64,000 nt of DNA from Saprospiraceae bacterium (GTDB lineage: Bacteria > Bacteroidota > Bacteroidia > Chitinophagales > Saprospiraceae): the NCBI GenBank assembly GCA_028280415.1, contig JANQLV010000008.1:1-64000 (forward strand), read 5' to 3'. The position numbers were made by a program, and so were the translations under genes. Position 1 is the stretch's first letter, and each line of letters begins with the position of its first letter. Under the pieces are notes generated by a model. The model was not told where the DNA came from. It was given only the letters and a program-made list of their open reading frames with translations, and searched no databases. This document shows, piece after piece, positions 1 through 9,191 of this stretch.

Positions 1-43
1 CTGATGGTACTGCCGATAGGTGGGAGAGTAGGTCGCTGCCAAC
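1..43 (+). rRNA. rrf: 5S ribosomal RNA, 3' end (partial)
   Basis: The first bases match the conserved 3' part of bacterial 5S rRNA: a GATGGTACTG segment, then TGGGAGAGTAGGTCGCTGCC. The molecule begins upstream of the window. A hairpin terminator follows within 20 bases, as expected for the last gene of an rRNA operon. The exact 3' end is an estimate. Confidence 0.85.
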
Positions 44-59
44 CCAAATTAAGAAGAGG

Positions 60-89
60 AAGAGTTCGTATCAACTGATACGGACTCTT
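60..89 (+). terminator. Intrinsic terminator of the rRNA operon
   Basis: A 13-bp stem (60-72 with 77-89, one G-U pair) closes a 4-base AACT loop and is followed by a short T-rich stretch. It directly follows the 5S rRNA end. Confidence 0.8.
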
Positions 90-258
90 TGTCGGTTTAG
101 GATACAGGTATAGGATTAATAAAATGAATGATCAAAATCCCGCCTAATTACATGGATACTTCCTCGCCAGACTCAGTTTTATAGTCCTGTCTTCTATAGC
201 TCCTTTTCCTTTCATAATTTCTGCAACTTTTCTCCCCTTCTTTCCATTCTCTTTTTAT

Positions 259-266
259 TAACTTTG
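259..266 (+). promoter_or_regulatory. Bacteroidota -7 promoter box (TAACTTTG)
   Basis: TAACTTTG matches the TAnnTTTG -7 consensus of the Bacteroidota primary sigma factor. It lies 18 bases before the ATG at 285, giving a short leader. No clear -33 TTG was found at the usual distance. Confidence 0.55.
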
Positions 267-284
267 CACTCCTAAAAATTAGTA

Positions 285-755
285 ATGGAACAAAACAAAG
301 GTCTGTTTTTAAAATTGGAATTAATCTGGTGGCTTTTTACTCTGATTTTGGTTGCAGGAGTATTATATCCAATCTTGAGTAAAGTAAATTCTTATCCTTT
401 TTTGTTGATAAATATCGTCTTTATCATTGTTTTTGTTACATTTACACGTTATGTTTTTCTACTAAAGCATACCTTCATTGCAAAAAAGCAAATATTGAAA
501 ATCGTATTGATGATTCTTTGTTTGCCAATTACCCTCTATCTCATTAATGGGATAAACTTTTTCCAAACCTATGTCGATGAACAAGGTGTCGAATCAGTAG
601 TAGGAAATTTACCCTTCAATCAGCAGGAATCAATGATGAGCTATATCCGTTCCCTACTCATATTTTTCGGCGTAGGAGGGATAGTTGCAACAGTGGCTTT
701 CGCGATTCGACTTATGGTTTCTGTTTGGAAATTAAAAAATAGAGGAGAAGTATGA
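285..755 (+). CDS. Hypothetical four-helix inner-membrane protein
   Basis: I do not recognise a named family. The 156-residue protein has four hydrophobic helices, at about residues 12-31, 37-60, 68-86 and 121-147, with short charged loops and a basic C-terminus. The longest loop, between helices 3 and 4, is polar and probably lies outside. There is no signal peptide or cofactor motif. A -7 box lies 18 bases upstream of the ATG. A 96-base gap with no gene separates it from the AhpD-like gene, so co-transcription is possible. The membrane location is clear but no function can be assigned. Confidence 0.75.
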   Translation: MEQNKGLFLKLELIWWLFTLILVAGVLYPILSKVNSYPFLLINIVFIIVFVTFTRYVFLLKHTFIAKKQILKIVLMILCLPITLYLINGINFFQTYVDEQGVESVVGNLPFNQQESMMSYIRSLLIFFGVGGIVATVAFAIRLMVSVWKLKNRGEV

Positions 756-851
756 ACACTTATAATGAATTATCTAATACGTCTCTAGTAAGTGAAAAAT
801 TCATAACAACGGCGATTTTGAATTATTGAAAACCCATTTTAACCCGGCATT

Positions 852-1208
852 ATGTCAAAAATCCAAGCTTTTAATGAATATCGAACCAAAATGAATGAAA
901 AAATTTTGGCGGAGGATAACAAAGTTTTAAAGCGATTTTTCAACCTTGATACCAATGCTTATCAGGATGGAGCCTTACCGATGAAAACGAAAGAATTACT
1001 CGGCTTGGTAGCCTCAATGGTTTTGAGATGTGATGATTGTATTAGTTACCATTTGGGGACTTGTTATGAACTAGGAACTACTAAAGAAGAGATCTATGAA
1101 GTTTTTGCAATCGCTAATTTAGTTGGAGGCTCTATATGTATCCCTCATACCCGAAGAGCTGTTGAATATTGGGAAGCCTTGGAGGAAGAAAGCAGGGATG
1201 AAAAGTAA
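852..1208 (+). CDS. Carboxymuconolactone decarboxylase / AhpD-like family protein
   Basis: A 118-residue protein of the CMD/AhpD fold, cytoplasmic and mostly alpha-helical. The family's redox motif is present as CDDC with a following histidine (C60, C63, H67), and the helix after it is typical (EIYEVFAIANLVGG). In AhpD proteins this Cys pair gives thiol-disulfide peroxidase activity; other members act on small organic substrates, so the substrate is uncertain. The stop lies 6 bases before the helicase ATG, so the two are probably co-transcribed, although a functional link to the helicase is not evident. Confidence 0.85.
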   Translation: MSKIQAFNEYRTKMNEKILAEDNKVLKRFFNLDTNAYQDGALPMKTKELLGLVASMVLRCDDCISYHLGTCYELGTTKEEIYEVFAIANLVGGSICIPHTRRAVEYWEALEEESRDEK

Positions 1209-1214
1209 AAATTT

Positions 1215-3497
1215 ATGAAATCTTATCTTCAGGAATTAAATACTGTACAGCGAGAAGCTGTAATTACAACAAAAGGCCCTGTTCTTGTCGTTGCGGGGCC
1301 TGGCTCCGGTAAAACCAGAGTGCTTACTTACCGCATTGCTCACCTGATCGAAGAAGGAACTGCTCCCTGGAAAATACTCGCATTGACCTTTACCAATAAG
1401 GCAGCCAGAGAAATGAAAGAGAGAATAAGCAAAGTGGTTGGGGATAAAGCTAATCAGGTCTGGGCAGGAACCTTCCACTCTATTTTCGCTAAAATTCTAA
1501 GAGTCGAGGCCGATAAAATTGGCTATAAGTCGAATTTTACAATTTATGATAGTGATGATTCCAAAAGTCTGATTGGAACTATTATCAAAGAGATGAATCT
1601 GGATAAAACCGTTTATAATGTCAACACGATTCGATCCAGAATATCATCTGCCAAGAGTAATATCATCCCTCCGAGAGCTTATAAGGAAAATCCGGAATTG
1701 ATGGAGCAGGATCGTATGGCCAAGCGACCACATACCCATGCGATTTATGAAAAATATATGGCTCGCTGTAAGAAAGCGGGGGCGATGGATTTTGATGACC
1801 TGCTTTATCAACTTTACGTTCTGTGGTATAAAAACCCGGATAATGTTTTAGAGAAATATCGGAAGAAATTTCAATACATTCTGGTAGACGAGTTTCAGGA
1901 TACCAATTATTTGCAGTATTCTATTCTTAAAAAGTTGGTGAAATATCCGGGAAGTCCCGAAAATATTTGCGCAGTTGGAGATGATGCGCAAAGTATCTAT
2001 GCTTTTCGCGGAGCTACTATTGAAAATATTCTGGATTTCGAAAAAGATTTCGACAATTTAAAAACTTTTAAACTTGAACAGAATTACCGTTCTACGGATC
2101 ATATCGTACAAGCGGCCAATGAAGTAATCAGTTATAATCGGCGCCAAATTCAAAAAAGCATCTGGTCGGATAAAGGGATTGGTCAGAAAATTAGAGTAAT
2201 TAAGGCAGTGACGGATAACGAAGAAGGCAAAAGGGTAGCGGATTCTATTCTTGAACAAAAGAACCGGTTTCATTTGAAAAACTCTGAAATTGCCATCCTT
2301 TACCGGACCAATGCCCAATCCAGGGTTTTTGAGGAATACTTGCGACGTTATAATATCTCTTATCGGGTATTTGGAGGCCTTTCATTTTATCAGAGAAAGG
2401 AAGTCAAAGATTTGATTGCCTATCTTCGCCTGACTATCAATCCAAATGATGAAGAGGCACTCCGGAGAATTATCAACTATCCTCGCCGGGGAATTGGAAA
2501 CACTACAATTGACAAAATTAGCACACTTGCCGGTTCAACCGATCAATCCATGTGGGAATGTCTGGGTACCGTAGATGTAAGTGCCAGGGCCAAAAATGCA
2601 CTGGGGGATTTCAAAGCAATGATCAAGGTTTTCGCAAAAAAAGCCCAAACCGGGAATGCTTATGAAGTAGCTAGTTTTGTAGTAAAACAATCGGGACTGC
2701 TGGATTTATTAAAACAAGATAAGACCATCGAAGGCATGAACCGTTTGGAAAATCTTAATTCCTTATTGGACGGGATCAAAGATTTTGTAGAAAATGATGA
2801 AATTAGAGATGGAGAAACGGCTCTGGTCGACAAATCTCTGGGGGCTTATATTCAAAATATTGCCCTGTTGACTGATCTCGATGATGAATCTAAAACGTCT
2901 GGGGAGTATGTAACGCTGATGTCTGTACACTCCGCTAAAGGGCTGGAATACAAATCTGTGTTTATTGTTGGTTTGGAAGAAAAACTCTTTCCTTCTTTCA
3001 TGTCTCTGGATACGATGGACGGAATTGATGAGGAACGGCGATTATTCTATGTTGCTATTACCAGGGCTGAACAGTTTCTGACCTTATCTTATGCTAATAG
3101 TCGCTACCAGTTTGGAAAAATGAGATATAACGAACCCAGTCGCTTTTTAGAAGAAATCGCCCATAAGCATATGGAAGCAACTTTTTCCCTTAGAAGAAGA
3201 ATGGAGTTTTCTACAGACAATGCTAATGTAAGGAGTGGCGCCAAAGTAACGGGTAATTTCAAAAGTCAAAGGAAAGCTATCAACACTACATTTAAAATTG
3301 ATCCGGCAACTTTCAAACCGAATCCTTCACACGAAATTCAGGCAGGGATGAAAGTGCTACATCTTAAGTTTGGTGAAGGAAAAGTACTGAGTATTGACGG
3401 TGCCGAGAGTAATCGGGTTGCGACGATCTTTTTCAAAGAAGTAGACAATCCCCAAAGGCGTATAATGCTAAAATTTGCTAAACTACAGATTTTATAA
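1215..3497 (+). CDS. UvrD/PcrA-type superfamily 1 DNA helicase
   Basis: A 760-residue 3'-5' DNA helicase of superfamily 1A, acting in repair and replication-fork maintenance. All motifs are visible in order: Q motif (LNTVQREAV, 8-16), Walker A GPGSGKT (28-34), motif Ia (LALTFTNKAA), Walker B VDEFQDT (near 225), motif III GDDAQSIYAFRGA (near 255), motif IV (QNYRS), motif V (SVHSAKGLEY, near 566) and motif VI (VAITRAEQ, near 613). The C-terminus ends in a small Tudor-like segment (FGEGKVLSIDG), as in PcrA and UvrD, which contacts RNA polymerase in those proteins. The length is usual. UvrD and PcrA cannot be told apart here. Confidence 0.95.
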   Translation: MKSYLQELNTVQREAVITTKGPVLVVAGPGSGKTRVLTYRIAHLIEEGTAPWKILALTFTNKAAREMKERISKVVGDKANQVWAGTFHSIFAKILRVEADKIGYKSNFTIYDSDDSKSLIGTIIKEMNLDKTVYNVNTIRSRISSAKSNIIPPRAYKENPELMEQDRMAKRPHTHAIYEKYMARCKKAGAMDFDDLLYQLYVLWYKNPDNVLEKYRKKFQYILVDEFQDTNYLQYSILKKLVKYPGSPENICAVGDDAQSIYAFRGATIENILDFEKDFDNLKTFKLEQNYRSTDHIVQAANEVISYNRRQIQKSIWSDKGIGQKIRVIKAVTDNEEGKRVADSILEQKNRFHLKNSEIAILYRTNAQSRVFEEYLRRYNISYRVFGGLSFYQRKEVKDLIAYLRLTINPNDEEALRRIINYPRRGIGNTTIDKISTLAGSTDQSMWECLGTVDVSARAKNALGDFKAMIKVFAKKAQTGNAYEVASFVVKQSGLLDLLKQDKTIEGMNRLENLNSLLDGIKDFVENDEIRDGETALVDKSLGAYIQNIALLTDLDDESKTSGEYVTLMSVHSAKGLEYKSVFIVGLEEKLFPSFMSLDTMDGIDEERRLFYVAITRAEQFLTLSYANSRYQFGKMRYNEPSRFLEEIAHKHMEATFSLRRRMEFSTDNANVRSGAKVTGNFKSQRKAINTTFKIDPATFKPNPSHEIQAGMKVLHLKFGEGKVLSIDGAESNRVATIFFKEVDNPQRRIMLKFAKLQIL

Positions 3498-3523
3498 TAA
3501 ATAACCTCTGAAATCTATCTCAG

Positions 3524-4447
3524 GTGTCCAGTTATTCCCATTCCCAGCTCATTCGCGACGAGGCTTATCGCCTCGGCTTTGATATGATCGGTTTTGCCAA
3601 AGCGGAGTTTATGGATACCGAAGCTCGCCGCTTAGAGGATTGGTTGAATCAATACTATCATGGAGAAATGCATTACATGGCGAATCATTTTGACAAAAGA
3701 GTTGATCCTGCCAAACTAGTCCCCGGAGCTAAATCGGTCATCAGCCTGGTTCATAATTATTATACCGAAAAGCAACAAGAAGATTCTGAGGCACCTAAAA
3801 TTTCCAAATATGCCTACGGTAAGGATTATCACTTTATTATAAAAGACAAACTGAAAAGCTTACTGAATTTTATCCGGAATGAGATTGGGGCGGTAGAGGG
3901 TAGGTGTTTTGTGGATTCAGCGCCTGTTTTAGAGCGCGATTGGGCCAAAAGAAGTGGTCTTGGCTGGATTGGCAAAAATACGATGCTGATCAATCCGAAA
4001 AGAGGTTCATACTTTTTTCTGGCTGAATTGATTTTGGATTTGGAACTGGAAGCGGATCAACCAATGAAAGATTATTGCGGCACCTGTACCCGTTGTATCG
4101 ATGCTTGTCCAACAGATGCGATTGCCCCCGATGGCTATATTATGGACGGCTCGAAATGCATTTCCTATTTTACAATCGAACTAAAAGATGCTATCCCCGA
4201 ATCGTACAAAGGAAAATTTGAAAACTGGATGTTTGGCTGTGATATCTGCCAGGAAGTATGTCCCTGGAATCGCTTTTCTAAAGTCCACCGAGAACCTGCC
4301 TTTGACCCTCATCCCGATTTATTGACCATGAGCAAACAAGATTGGGAAGAAATAACAGAAGAGGTTTTTAAGGTGATCTTCCAAAAATCAGCAGTAAAGC
4401 GAACCAAGTATAAAGGATTGAAGAGAAATATTGATTTTTTAAAATAA
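3524..4447 (+). CDS. queG: Epoxyqueuosine reductase QueG
   Basis: This cobalamin-dependent iron-sulfur enzyme reduces epoxyqueuosine to queuosine in tRNA, the last step of queuosine synthesis. The 307-residue protein carries the diagnostic block [21 protein letters not shown] and two [4Fe-4S] clusters: [12 protein letters not shown] from about residue 185 and [11 protein letters not shown] from about 239. It lacks the C-terminal HEAT repeats of the E. coli enzyme (379 residues), as short Bacteroidota versions commonly do. The start is GTG at 3524, 27 bases after the helicase stop; no ATG fits the conserved N-terminus. Probably in the helicase operon. Confidence 0.95.
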   Translation: MSSYSHSQLIRDEAYRLGFDMIGFAKAEFMDTEARRLEDWLNQYYHGEMHYMANHFDKRVDPAKLVPGAKSVISLVHNYYTEKQQEDSEAPKISKYAYGKDYHFIIKDKLKSLLNFIRNEIGAVEGRCFVDSAPVLERDWAKRSGLGWIGKNTMLINPKRGSYFFLAELILDLELEADQPMKDYCGTCTRCIDACPTDAIAPDGYIMDGSKCISYFTIELKDAIPESYKGKFENWMFGCDICQEVCPWNRFSKVHREPAFDPHPDLLTMSKQDWEEITEEVFKVIFQKSAVKRTKYKGLKRNIDFLK

Positions 4448-4481
4448 ACTTACCTTTAATACATTTCCTGAACCTCGGAGA

Positions 4482-5522
4482 CTAATCGTATCGGATATAA
4501 TAAATTGGTTTAGAGTATTCAATTTTACCATTATCATCTCGAATATCTACTATTGGGCTTATTGCGGTCAATGCACTCATCAACTGTTTTTTCTTTCGAT
4601 CATAATACCATTTTTGTACTAATCTGAATTGGTCAATCTCCCGGGGATGGAGTTCTTTTTTAATCACATTAATGGTCTCTTCATAAGTTTCCGGATCAAA
4701 AGTGGCTATTGTATCAATACGATTATAAATTTTCGAGAATGTTTTTTCATCTAAAATCGGCTTTCCGGAGTATTTAAAATTTAGCGGATGTTTTAACGAT
4801 TTAGCTTGCTGATAAATAAAATCTTTGAAATCTATGTTTTGTTCGTTTTTCAATACCTTTAAAAGTTTTAAAGATAAAGTAGCCTTTTTCTGAGTATAAG
4901 CGAGTGCTGCCCAACTAATATCCGGAGATTGTAAGTCAAAATCCGAATGGAGCATTTGATCCATTTTTATCCAAAAAAGAGGATTAAGCTGATCATTATC
5001 ATTGCTTAGTAATGGAGCTACTGTCGTAATTAATGTACCGAATTTATCTGTTTGTTTATTATAAAAAAGTAATTGTTTGAGCCGCAAATACTTAACCATA
5101 GAAGCCTCTAAATAATTACTGACAATAAGGGTCCTTATTTCGAAACCGGTAGGATCATAAGAAATAGTAGTATCACTTGAAATCGTTAGAGCTGTCCATT
5201 CATCAGAAGAAAGTTTTTGTATTAAATCGGAATCCTTATAACATTCATATTGTTTCTCAAGAGCCTGTTCTACAATCCATTGTACGGGCCAGTTACTGGA
5301 ATTCGCATCTGTGATACTTTCCTGATCATGGAGCAATTTAAACACTTTAACGCATTCTTCGGCAATAGGGGTGTTCAATGAAAAGGTATAGTCGACCGTA
5401 AATTCCGCTACCCAGGAAATATCAGGATTATTTAAAACGGCCTCTTTTTGTGCAAAAAGATTATTATAGTGTAGACAGATCAGAAAGGGAAAGAGGATGC
5501 TGAGTGAAGTTGTTCTACACAT
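4482..5522 (-). CDS. Hypothetical exported protein
   Basis: Not recognised. The 346-residue protein begins with a signal peptide (hydrophobic residues about 6-23, ending LFAQ), so it is exported to the periplasm or beyond. The mature part is mixed charged and hydrophobic without cysteine clusters, repeats or a T9SS tail. It converges with queG, leaving a 34-base gap, and appears monocistronic. Confidence 0.7.
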   Translation of the reverse strand: MCRTTSLSILFPFLICLHYNNLFAQKEAVLNNPDISWVAEFTVDYTFSLNTPIAEECVKVFKLLHDQESITDANSSNWPVQWIVEQALEKQYECYKDSDLIQKLSSDEWTALTISSDTTISYDPTGFEIRTLIVSNYLEASMVKYLRLKQLLFYNKQTDKFGTLITTVAPLLSNDNDQLNPLFWIKMDQMLHSDFDLQSPDISWAALAYTQKKATLSLKLLKVLKNEQNIDFKDFIYQQAKSLKHPLNFKYSGKPILDEKTFSKIYNRIDTIATFDPETYEETINVIKKELHPREIDQFRLVQKWYYDRKKKQLMSALTAISPIVDIRDDNGKIEYSKPIYYIRYD

Positions 5523-5662
5523 ACCGTTTTAGTTTTTGATAAAAGCTTTAAGGAGGGAAAGCTTATCGCACGTACTCGTAACGGTAAATTCCGGAAAAGA
5601 AACAAATAAACTACAGAATAATGGAATGGTAAAAATAGAAATCCAGGTTCCTGTTTAGCTCT

Positions 5663-6103
5663 CTAATCTAAAGTATGAATATCGCTAAATGCGGGCAGGA
5701 CATTAATTTCTGTCCAAAAATTGGCAATAGCGGCGATGGTTTTATGGAAATCGCTAATATCGATTGGTTTGCTTACATAAGCATTTGCGCCGTATTCATA
5801 ACAGGCGTGGACATCTGATTCATGCGCCGAAGATGTAAATACAACCACGGGCAGTTTAGCCAGCTCTTCATCCTCATACATGGACTTCAAGACATCAAGT
5901 CCTCCCATTTTAGGCATGTTGAGATCGAGTAAAATAAGTGCAATATCATCACAGGATTGATTTCTGAGATAATCCAGAAGTTGTTGACCATCAAAAACGT
6001 GATAGACCTCTAAATCCAGCTCGAGTTCTTCAAAGGCTATCTTGGTTAATTCAACATCGGCAATGTTGTCTTCTGCGAGTATGATTCTTTTAGCTATTTT
6101 CAT
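5663..6103 (-). CDS. Single-domain response regulator (CheY/Rcp1-like)
   Basis: A 146-residue receiver domain without an output domain. The acidic pocket is at E11/D12, the phospho-acceptor is D60 in LLDLNMP, the switch Thr is in VFTSS (near 90) and the conserved Lys is in SKPID (near 112). It relays phosphate from a histidine kinase to partner proteins; no kinase gene is nearby. The extended loop before the second helix resembles Rcp1-type regulators that pair with phytochrome-like or hybrid kinases, but that pairing is inference. Confidence 0.93.
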   Translation of the reverse strand: MKIAKRIILAEDNIADVELTKIAFEELELDLEVYHVFDGQQLLDYLRNQSCDDIALILLDLNMPKMGGLDVLKSMYEDEELAKLPVVVFTSSAHESDVHACYEYGANAYVSKPIDISDFHKTIAAIANFWTEINVLPAFSDIHTLD

Positions 6104-6233
6104 CGTTGATCATGTTATAACAAAAAGCTTGCTAAATTTATTCCAATTAAACCAAACACCTTTGTTTTAACGAAAATTAAGCGAATAGTTGCGGCAGAAA
6201 ACGGAAAAGTCTATGATTTTACAGATTATTAAT

Positions 6234-7154
6234 CTACAAATTAGAATCCCGTATAATATACAATGGCCTGTTCCGAATATTATTATTCATTCTGCTTAAA
6301 TATTCACCAATAATACCCACAGCAATCATCTGAATTCCTCCGATAAATAAAATGACGATCATCAAAGAGGCCCAGCCCGGTTCGTAGTCTTCTATAATAT
6401 ACCTTGAATATAAGGCATAAAGCATAATCAAAAAAGCAAAAATGGATACTAAAAAGCCAAAATAGGTCACTATTTTGAGCGGCAAATCTGAAAATCCGGT
6501 AATTCCATCCAGCGCAAAGCGCAGCATTTTTCTGAAAGTATAACCCGTTTCTCCACTATTGCGTTGCTGTCTTTCGTATTCTACATAAGTTTGATTGAAC
6601 CCGATCCAGCTGATCTGCCCTCTCAAATATTTATTTTTTTCAGGCATTTCCCGAAGAATTTGCACAATTCTTTTATCCATTATCCGAAAATCTCCGGTGT
6701 CTACCGGGATAGAAATCGAGGTGATTCGGGAAAGCAGGCGATAAAACACTTTAGCGGTCCATAGTTTAAAGATACTTTCCCCTTGCCTCCGTTTACGCTT
6801 GGCATAGACGACCTGAAATCCTTCTTTCATTTTTTGGTACATATCGATAATAAGTTCCGGAGGGTCTTGCAAATCCGCATCAATGATTACTACAGTATCT
6901 CCACATGATTTATCAAGTCCAGCAGTTACCGCTACCTGATGACCAAAATTTCGGCTAAGGTCAATATATTTTATCTCCGGGTGCCGCTTACTCAAAGCCT
7001 TGATCATCGGCATTGAATTATCTTTGCTACCATCATTCACAAAAATCAGTTCGTATCGATTCGTCAATTGATCCAATACTGACCTCAAACGCTCGTGTAG
7101 CATACTGATATTATTTTCTTCGTTGTAAACAGGAATGATTACCGAAATATCCAT
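6234..7154 (-). CDS. Family 2 glycosyltransferase, GtrB/DPM1-like, with two membrane helices
   Basis: The protein transfers a sugar from a nucleotide donor, in this subfamily usually to undecaprenyl phosphate at the cytoplasmic face. The GT-A domain starts SVIIPVYNEENN, has the DXD-type motif IIDADLQDPPE, and is followed by a RQGESIFKLW-like segment. Two transmembrane helices follow near the C-terminus (YFGFLVSIFAFLIMLYAL and LMIVILFIGGIQMIAVGIIG), then GEYLSR, all diagnostic of the GtrB branch. I chose the ATG at 7154 because the family starts there; an in-frame ATG at 7211 would add 19 residues with no conserved content. It appears monocistronic. Confidence 0.92.
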   Translation of the reverse strand: MDISVIIPVYNEENNISMLHERLRSVLDQLTNRYELIFVNDGSKDNSMPMIKALSKRHPEIKYIDLSRNFGHQVAVTAGLDKSCGDTVVIIDADLQDPPELIIDMYQKMKEGFQVVYAKRKRRQGESIFKLWTAKVFYRLLSRITSISIPVDTGDFRIMDKRIVQILREMPEKNKYLRGQISWIGFNQTYVEYERQQRNSGETGYTFRKMLRFALDGITGFSDLPLKIVTYFGFLVSIFAFLIMLYALYSRYIIEDYEPGWASLMIVILFIGGIQMIAVGIIGEYLSRMNNNIRNRPLYIIRDSNL

Positions 7155-7285
7155 ATCATAGTTGTTGTGGGGCAAAGATAGCTGATTTACTAAGATTATC
7201 CGGACCCTCAATCCAGATATTTTATAGTCTGCTCAGCTTCTGTCTAAACTTCGATAATTGGCTTTTCGGTTCGACTTAGGAGTAG

Positions 7286-7293
7286 TATATTTG
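7286..7293 (+). promoter_or_regulatory. Bacteroidota -7 box (TATATTTG) giving a possibly leaderless transcript
   Basis: TATATTTG matches TAnnTTTG exactly and ends only five bases before the ATG at 7299. With transcription starting about seven bases after the box, the mRNA would begin at or inside the start codon. Confidence 0.6.
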
Positions 7294-7298
7294 TTTTT

Positions 7299-7991
7299 AT
7301 GAAAGAGCTAATTTTTTGTTTTACAGTCTTTGTAATGCTAACGGTGATGGCCTGTGATTCTGAGAATGAACCCGCTACAACAAAAGCCTCTCCCGAGAAG
7401 AAGCCTGCTCAAAAAGCAGCACCTGCAGAGAGTCAGTCTGCACTAAAGCGCATCGTATTTTTTGGAAACAGTCTATCTGCCGGATATGGTGTTGATCCCG
7501 AAGAGTGTTTTGCTGGCTTGATAGAGCAGCGAATTGATTCTTTAGAATTGCCTTATAAAGTGATCAATGCTGGTCTGAGCGGAGAAACTTCGGCGGGGGG
7601 AGATGCCCGGGTTGATTGGATCCTTAAACAACCGGTTGATATTTTTATTCTCGAACTAGGGGGCAATGATGGGTTGAGAGGGATTGAACCCCAATCTACC
7701 TATGCTAATCTGCAATCGATCATAGATAAGACAAAACAAAAATATCCCGATGTAAAATTAATAATAGCGGGCATGCTGGCGCCTCCAAATATGGGAGCAG
7801 ACTTTACAGATCAGTTTAAGAATATTTTTCCCCGCTTAGCTAAAGAAAATAATGCACTATTGATTCCATTCTTACTGGATGGAGTAGGAGGGATTCCTGC
7901 TCTTAACCTGGCTGATGGTATTCATCCAAACCCTCAGGGGCATCGAATCGTTATGGAAAATGTTTGGTCCGTGCTTAAAACTATCCTTTAA
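7299..7991 (+). CDS. SGNH/GDSL-family lipoprotein esterase (TesA-like arylesterase)
   Basis: A 230-residue lipid-anchored hydrolase: a signal peptide with a lipobox ending at Cys19, then an Ala/Lys/Pro-rich linker (about 20-48). The SGNH blocks follow: block I FFGNSLSAGYG with nucleophile S58 (the usual GDSL Asp is Asn), the oxyanion Gly in GLSGETSAGG, block III ELGGNDGLRG, and block V DGIHPNPQGH carrying the catalytic Asp and His. E. coli TesA-type enzymes hydrolyse acyl-CoA, aryl esters or lysophospholipids in the periplasm. The AI-2E transporter gene follows after 19 bases, so they may form an operon. Confidence 0.93.
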   Translation: MKELIFCFTVFVMLTVMACDSENEPATTKASPEKKPAQKAAPAESQSALKRIVFFGNSLSAGYGVDPEECFAGLIEQRIDSLELPYKVINAGLSGETSAGGDARVDWILKQPVDIFILELGGNDGLRGIEPQSTYANLQSIIDKTKQKYPDVKLIIAGMLAPPNMGADFTDQFKNIFPRLAKENNALLIPFLLDGVGGIPALNLADGIHPNPQGHRIVMENVWSVLKTIL

Positions 7992-8010
7992 TCAGATTTA
8001 TTAAAGCATC

Positions 8011-9123
8011 ATGAAAAACCTAAGCCGTTATCTTGCTATCGCAGTTTCCATCGTGATTGTTGGGACGATTATATATTATTTCAGTAATATTGTCGCTTAT
8101 GTACTGGTCGCCTGGGTTTTTTCTATGATAGGACAACCGCTGATGCGTTTCTTTCAGAGAAAGATCAAAATCGGAAAGTTCCAGGCGGGCCCCTCAATCA
8201 GTGCTATACTTACCATTCTTTGTTTTTTCATCATTTTTACTGTTTTGATTTGGATGTTTGTACCATTAGTCATTCAGCAGGCGCGTAACCTGAGCAATGT
8301 AGATTATAACCTCATTGGCCAGACTTTGGAAGAGCCCCTTAATCACCTCAGTGATCAATTGATTCAAATCGGTTTTATAGAAGAAGGACAATCACCCTCT
8401 AACCAGTTGACGAATACGCTGCAAGAATGGTTTTCCATTGAACAGATAAGAGATTTTTTTAGCTCAATTCTCGGCTTTGCCGGCAACTTTGTATTTGCAC
8501 TTTTTTCAGTGGTTTTTATTTTGTATTTCTTTTTAAAAGATCAGGGCTTGTTTGTCAACTTTCTGGTGGCTATTTCTCCAAATAAGTATGGAGATGAGGT
8601 TCGTAATTCACTAGATAAAATCACAAAATTATTGAGACGCTATTTTGGTGGAATCCTCTTGCAAATAACCATTATTACCATATTTGTCTCCTTATTTCTC
8701 GGAGTACTCGGGGTTAAAAATGCCTTGCTGATTGGCTTTTTTGCAGCCTTGATTAACGTGATTCCCTACCTTGGGCCCATTATTGGTGCGGTATTCGGAG
8801 TTTTTATTACCATATCCTCAAATATTGGTGTTGATTTTTATTCCGAGTTATTGCCATTGCTCATTAAAGTAGTCGTCGTTTTCGGTGCAATGCAAATGTT
8901 GGATAATTTTATCTTGCAGCCCTATATATTTTCCAATAGTGTACTCGCCCATCCTCTTGAAATCTTCATTATCATTCTCATGGGAAGCCAGTTGAACGGT
9001 ATTATCGGGATGATATTGGCTATTCCGGTTTATACGGTACTTAGAGTAATTGCCCGTTCTTTCCTCAGTGAGTTCCGGATTGTACAACAAATTACCGGAA
9101 GCATTGAAGAGGTGGACACCTGA
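8011..9123 (+). CDS. AI-2E family transporter (PerM/YdiK type)
   Basis: A 370-residue integral membrane protein of the AI-2 exporter superfamily. It has two N-terminal helices, a third near 67-92, a soluble segment (about 95-145) and then a helical bundle to the C-terminus. The conserved family stretch GVLGVKNALLIGFFAALINVIPYLGPIIG is present (around 237-265). Some members export autoinducer-2 and others Na+/H+, so the substrate is unknown. It lies 19 bases after the esterase gene on the same strand. Confidence 0.92.
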   Translation: MKNLSRYLAIAVSIVIVGTIIYYFSNIVAYVLVAWVFSMIGQPLMRFFQRKIKIGKFQAGPSISAILTILCFFIIFTVLIWMFVPLVIQQARNLSNVDYNLIGQTLEEPLNHLSDQLIQIGFIEEGQSPSNQLTNTLQEWFSIEQIRDFFSSILGFAGNFVFALFSVVFILYFFLKDQGLFVNFLVAISPNKYGDEVRNSLDKITKLLRRYFGGILLQITIITIFVSLFLGVLGVKNALLIGFFAALINVIPYLGPIIGAVFGVFITISSNIGVDFYSELLPLLIKVVVVFGAMQMLDNFILQPYIFSNSVLAHPLEIFIIILMGSQLNGIIGMILAIPVYTVLRVIARSFLSEFRIVQQITGSIEEVDT

Positions 9124-9191
9124 TTCAAGAAAATTAGGGGGATAGAAAGCTAAAACATGATGGTGAAATCTGTTTTACCCTTTGCTCTTTC

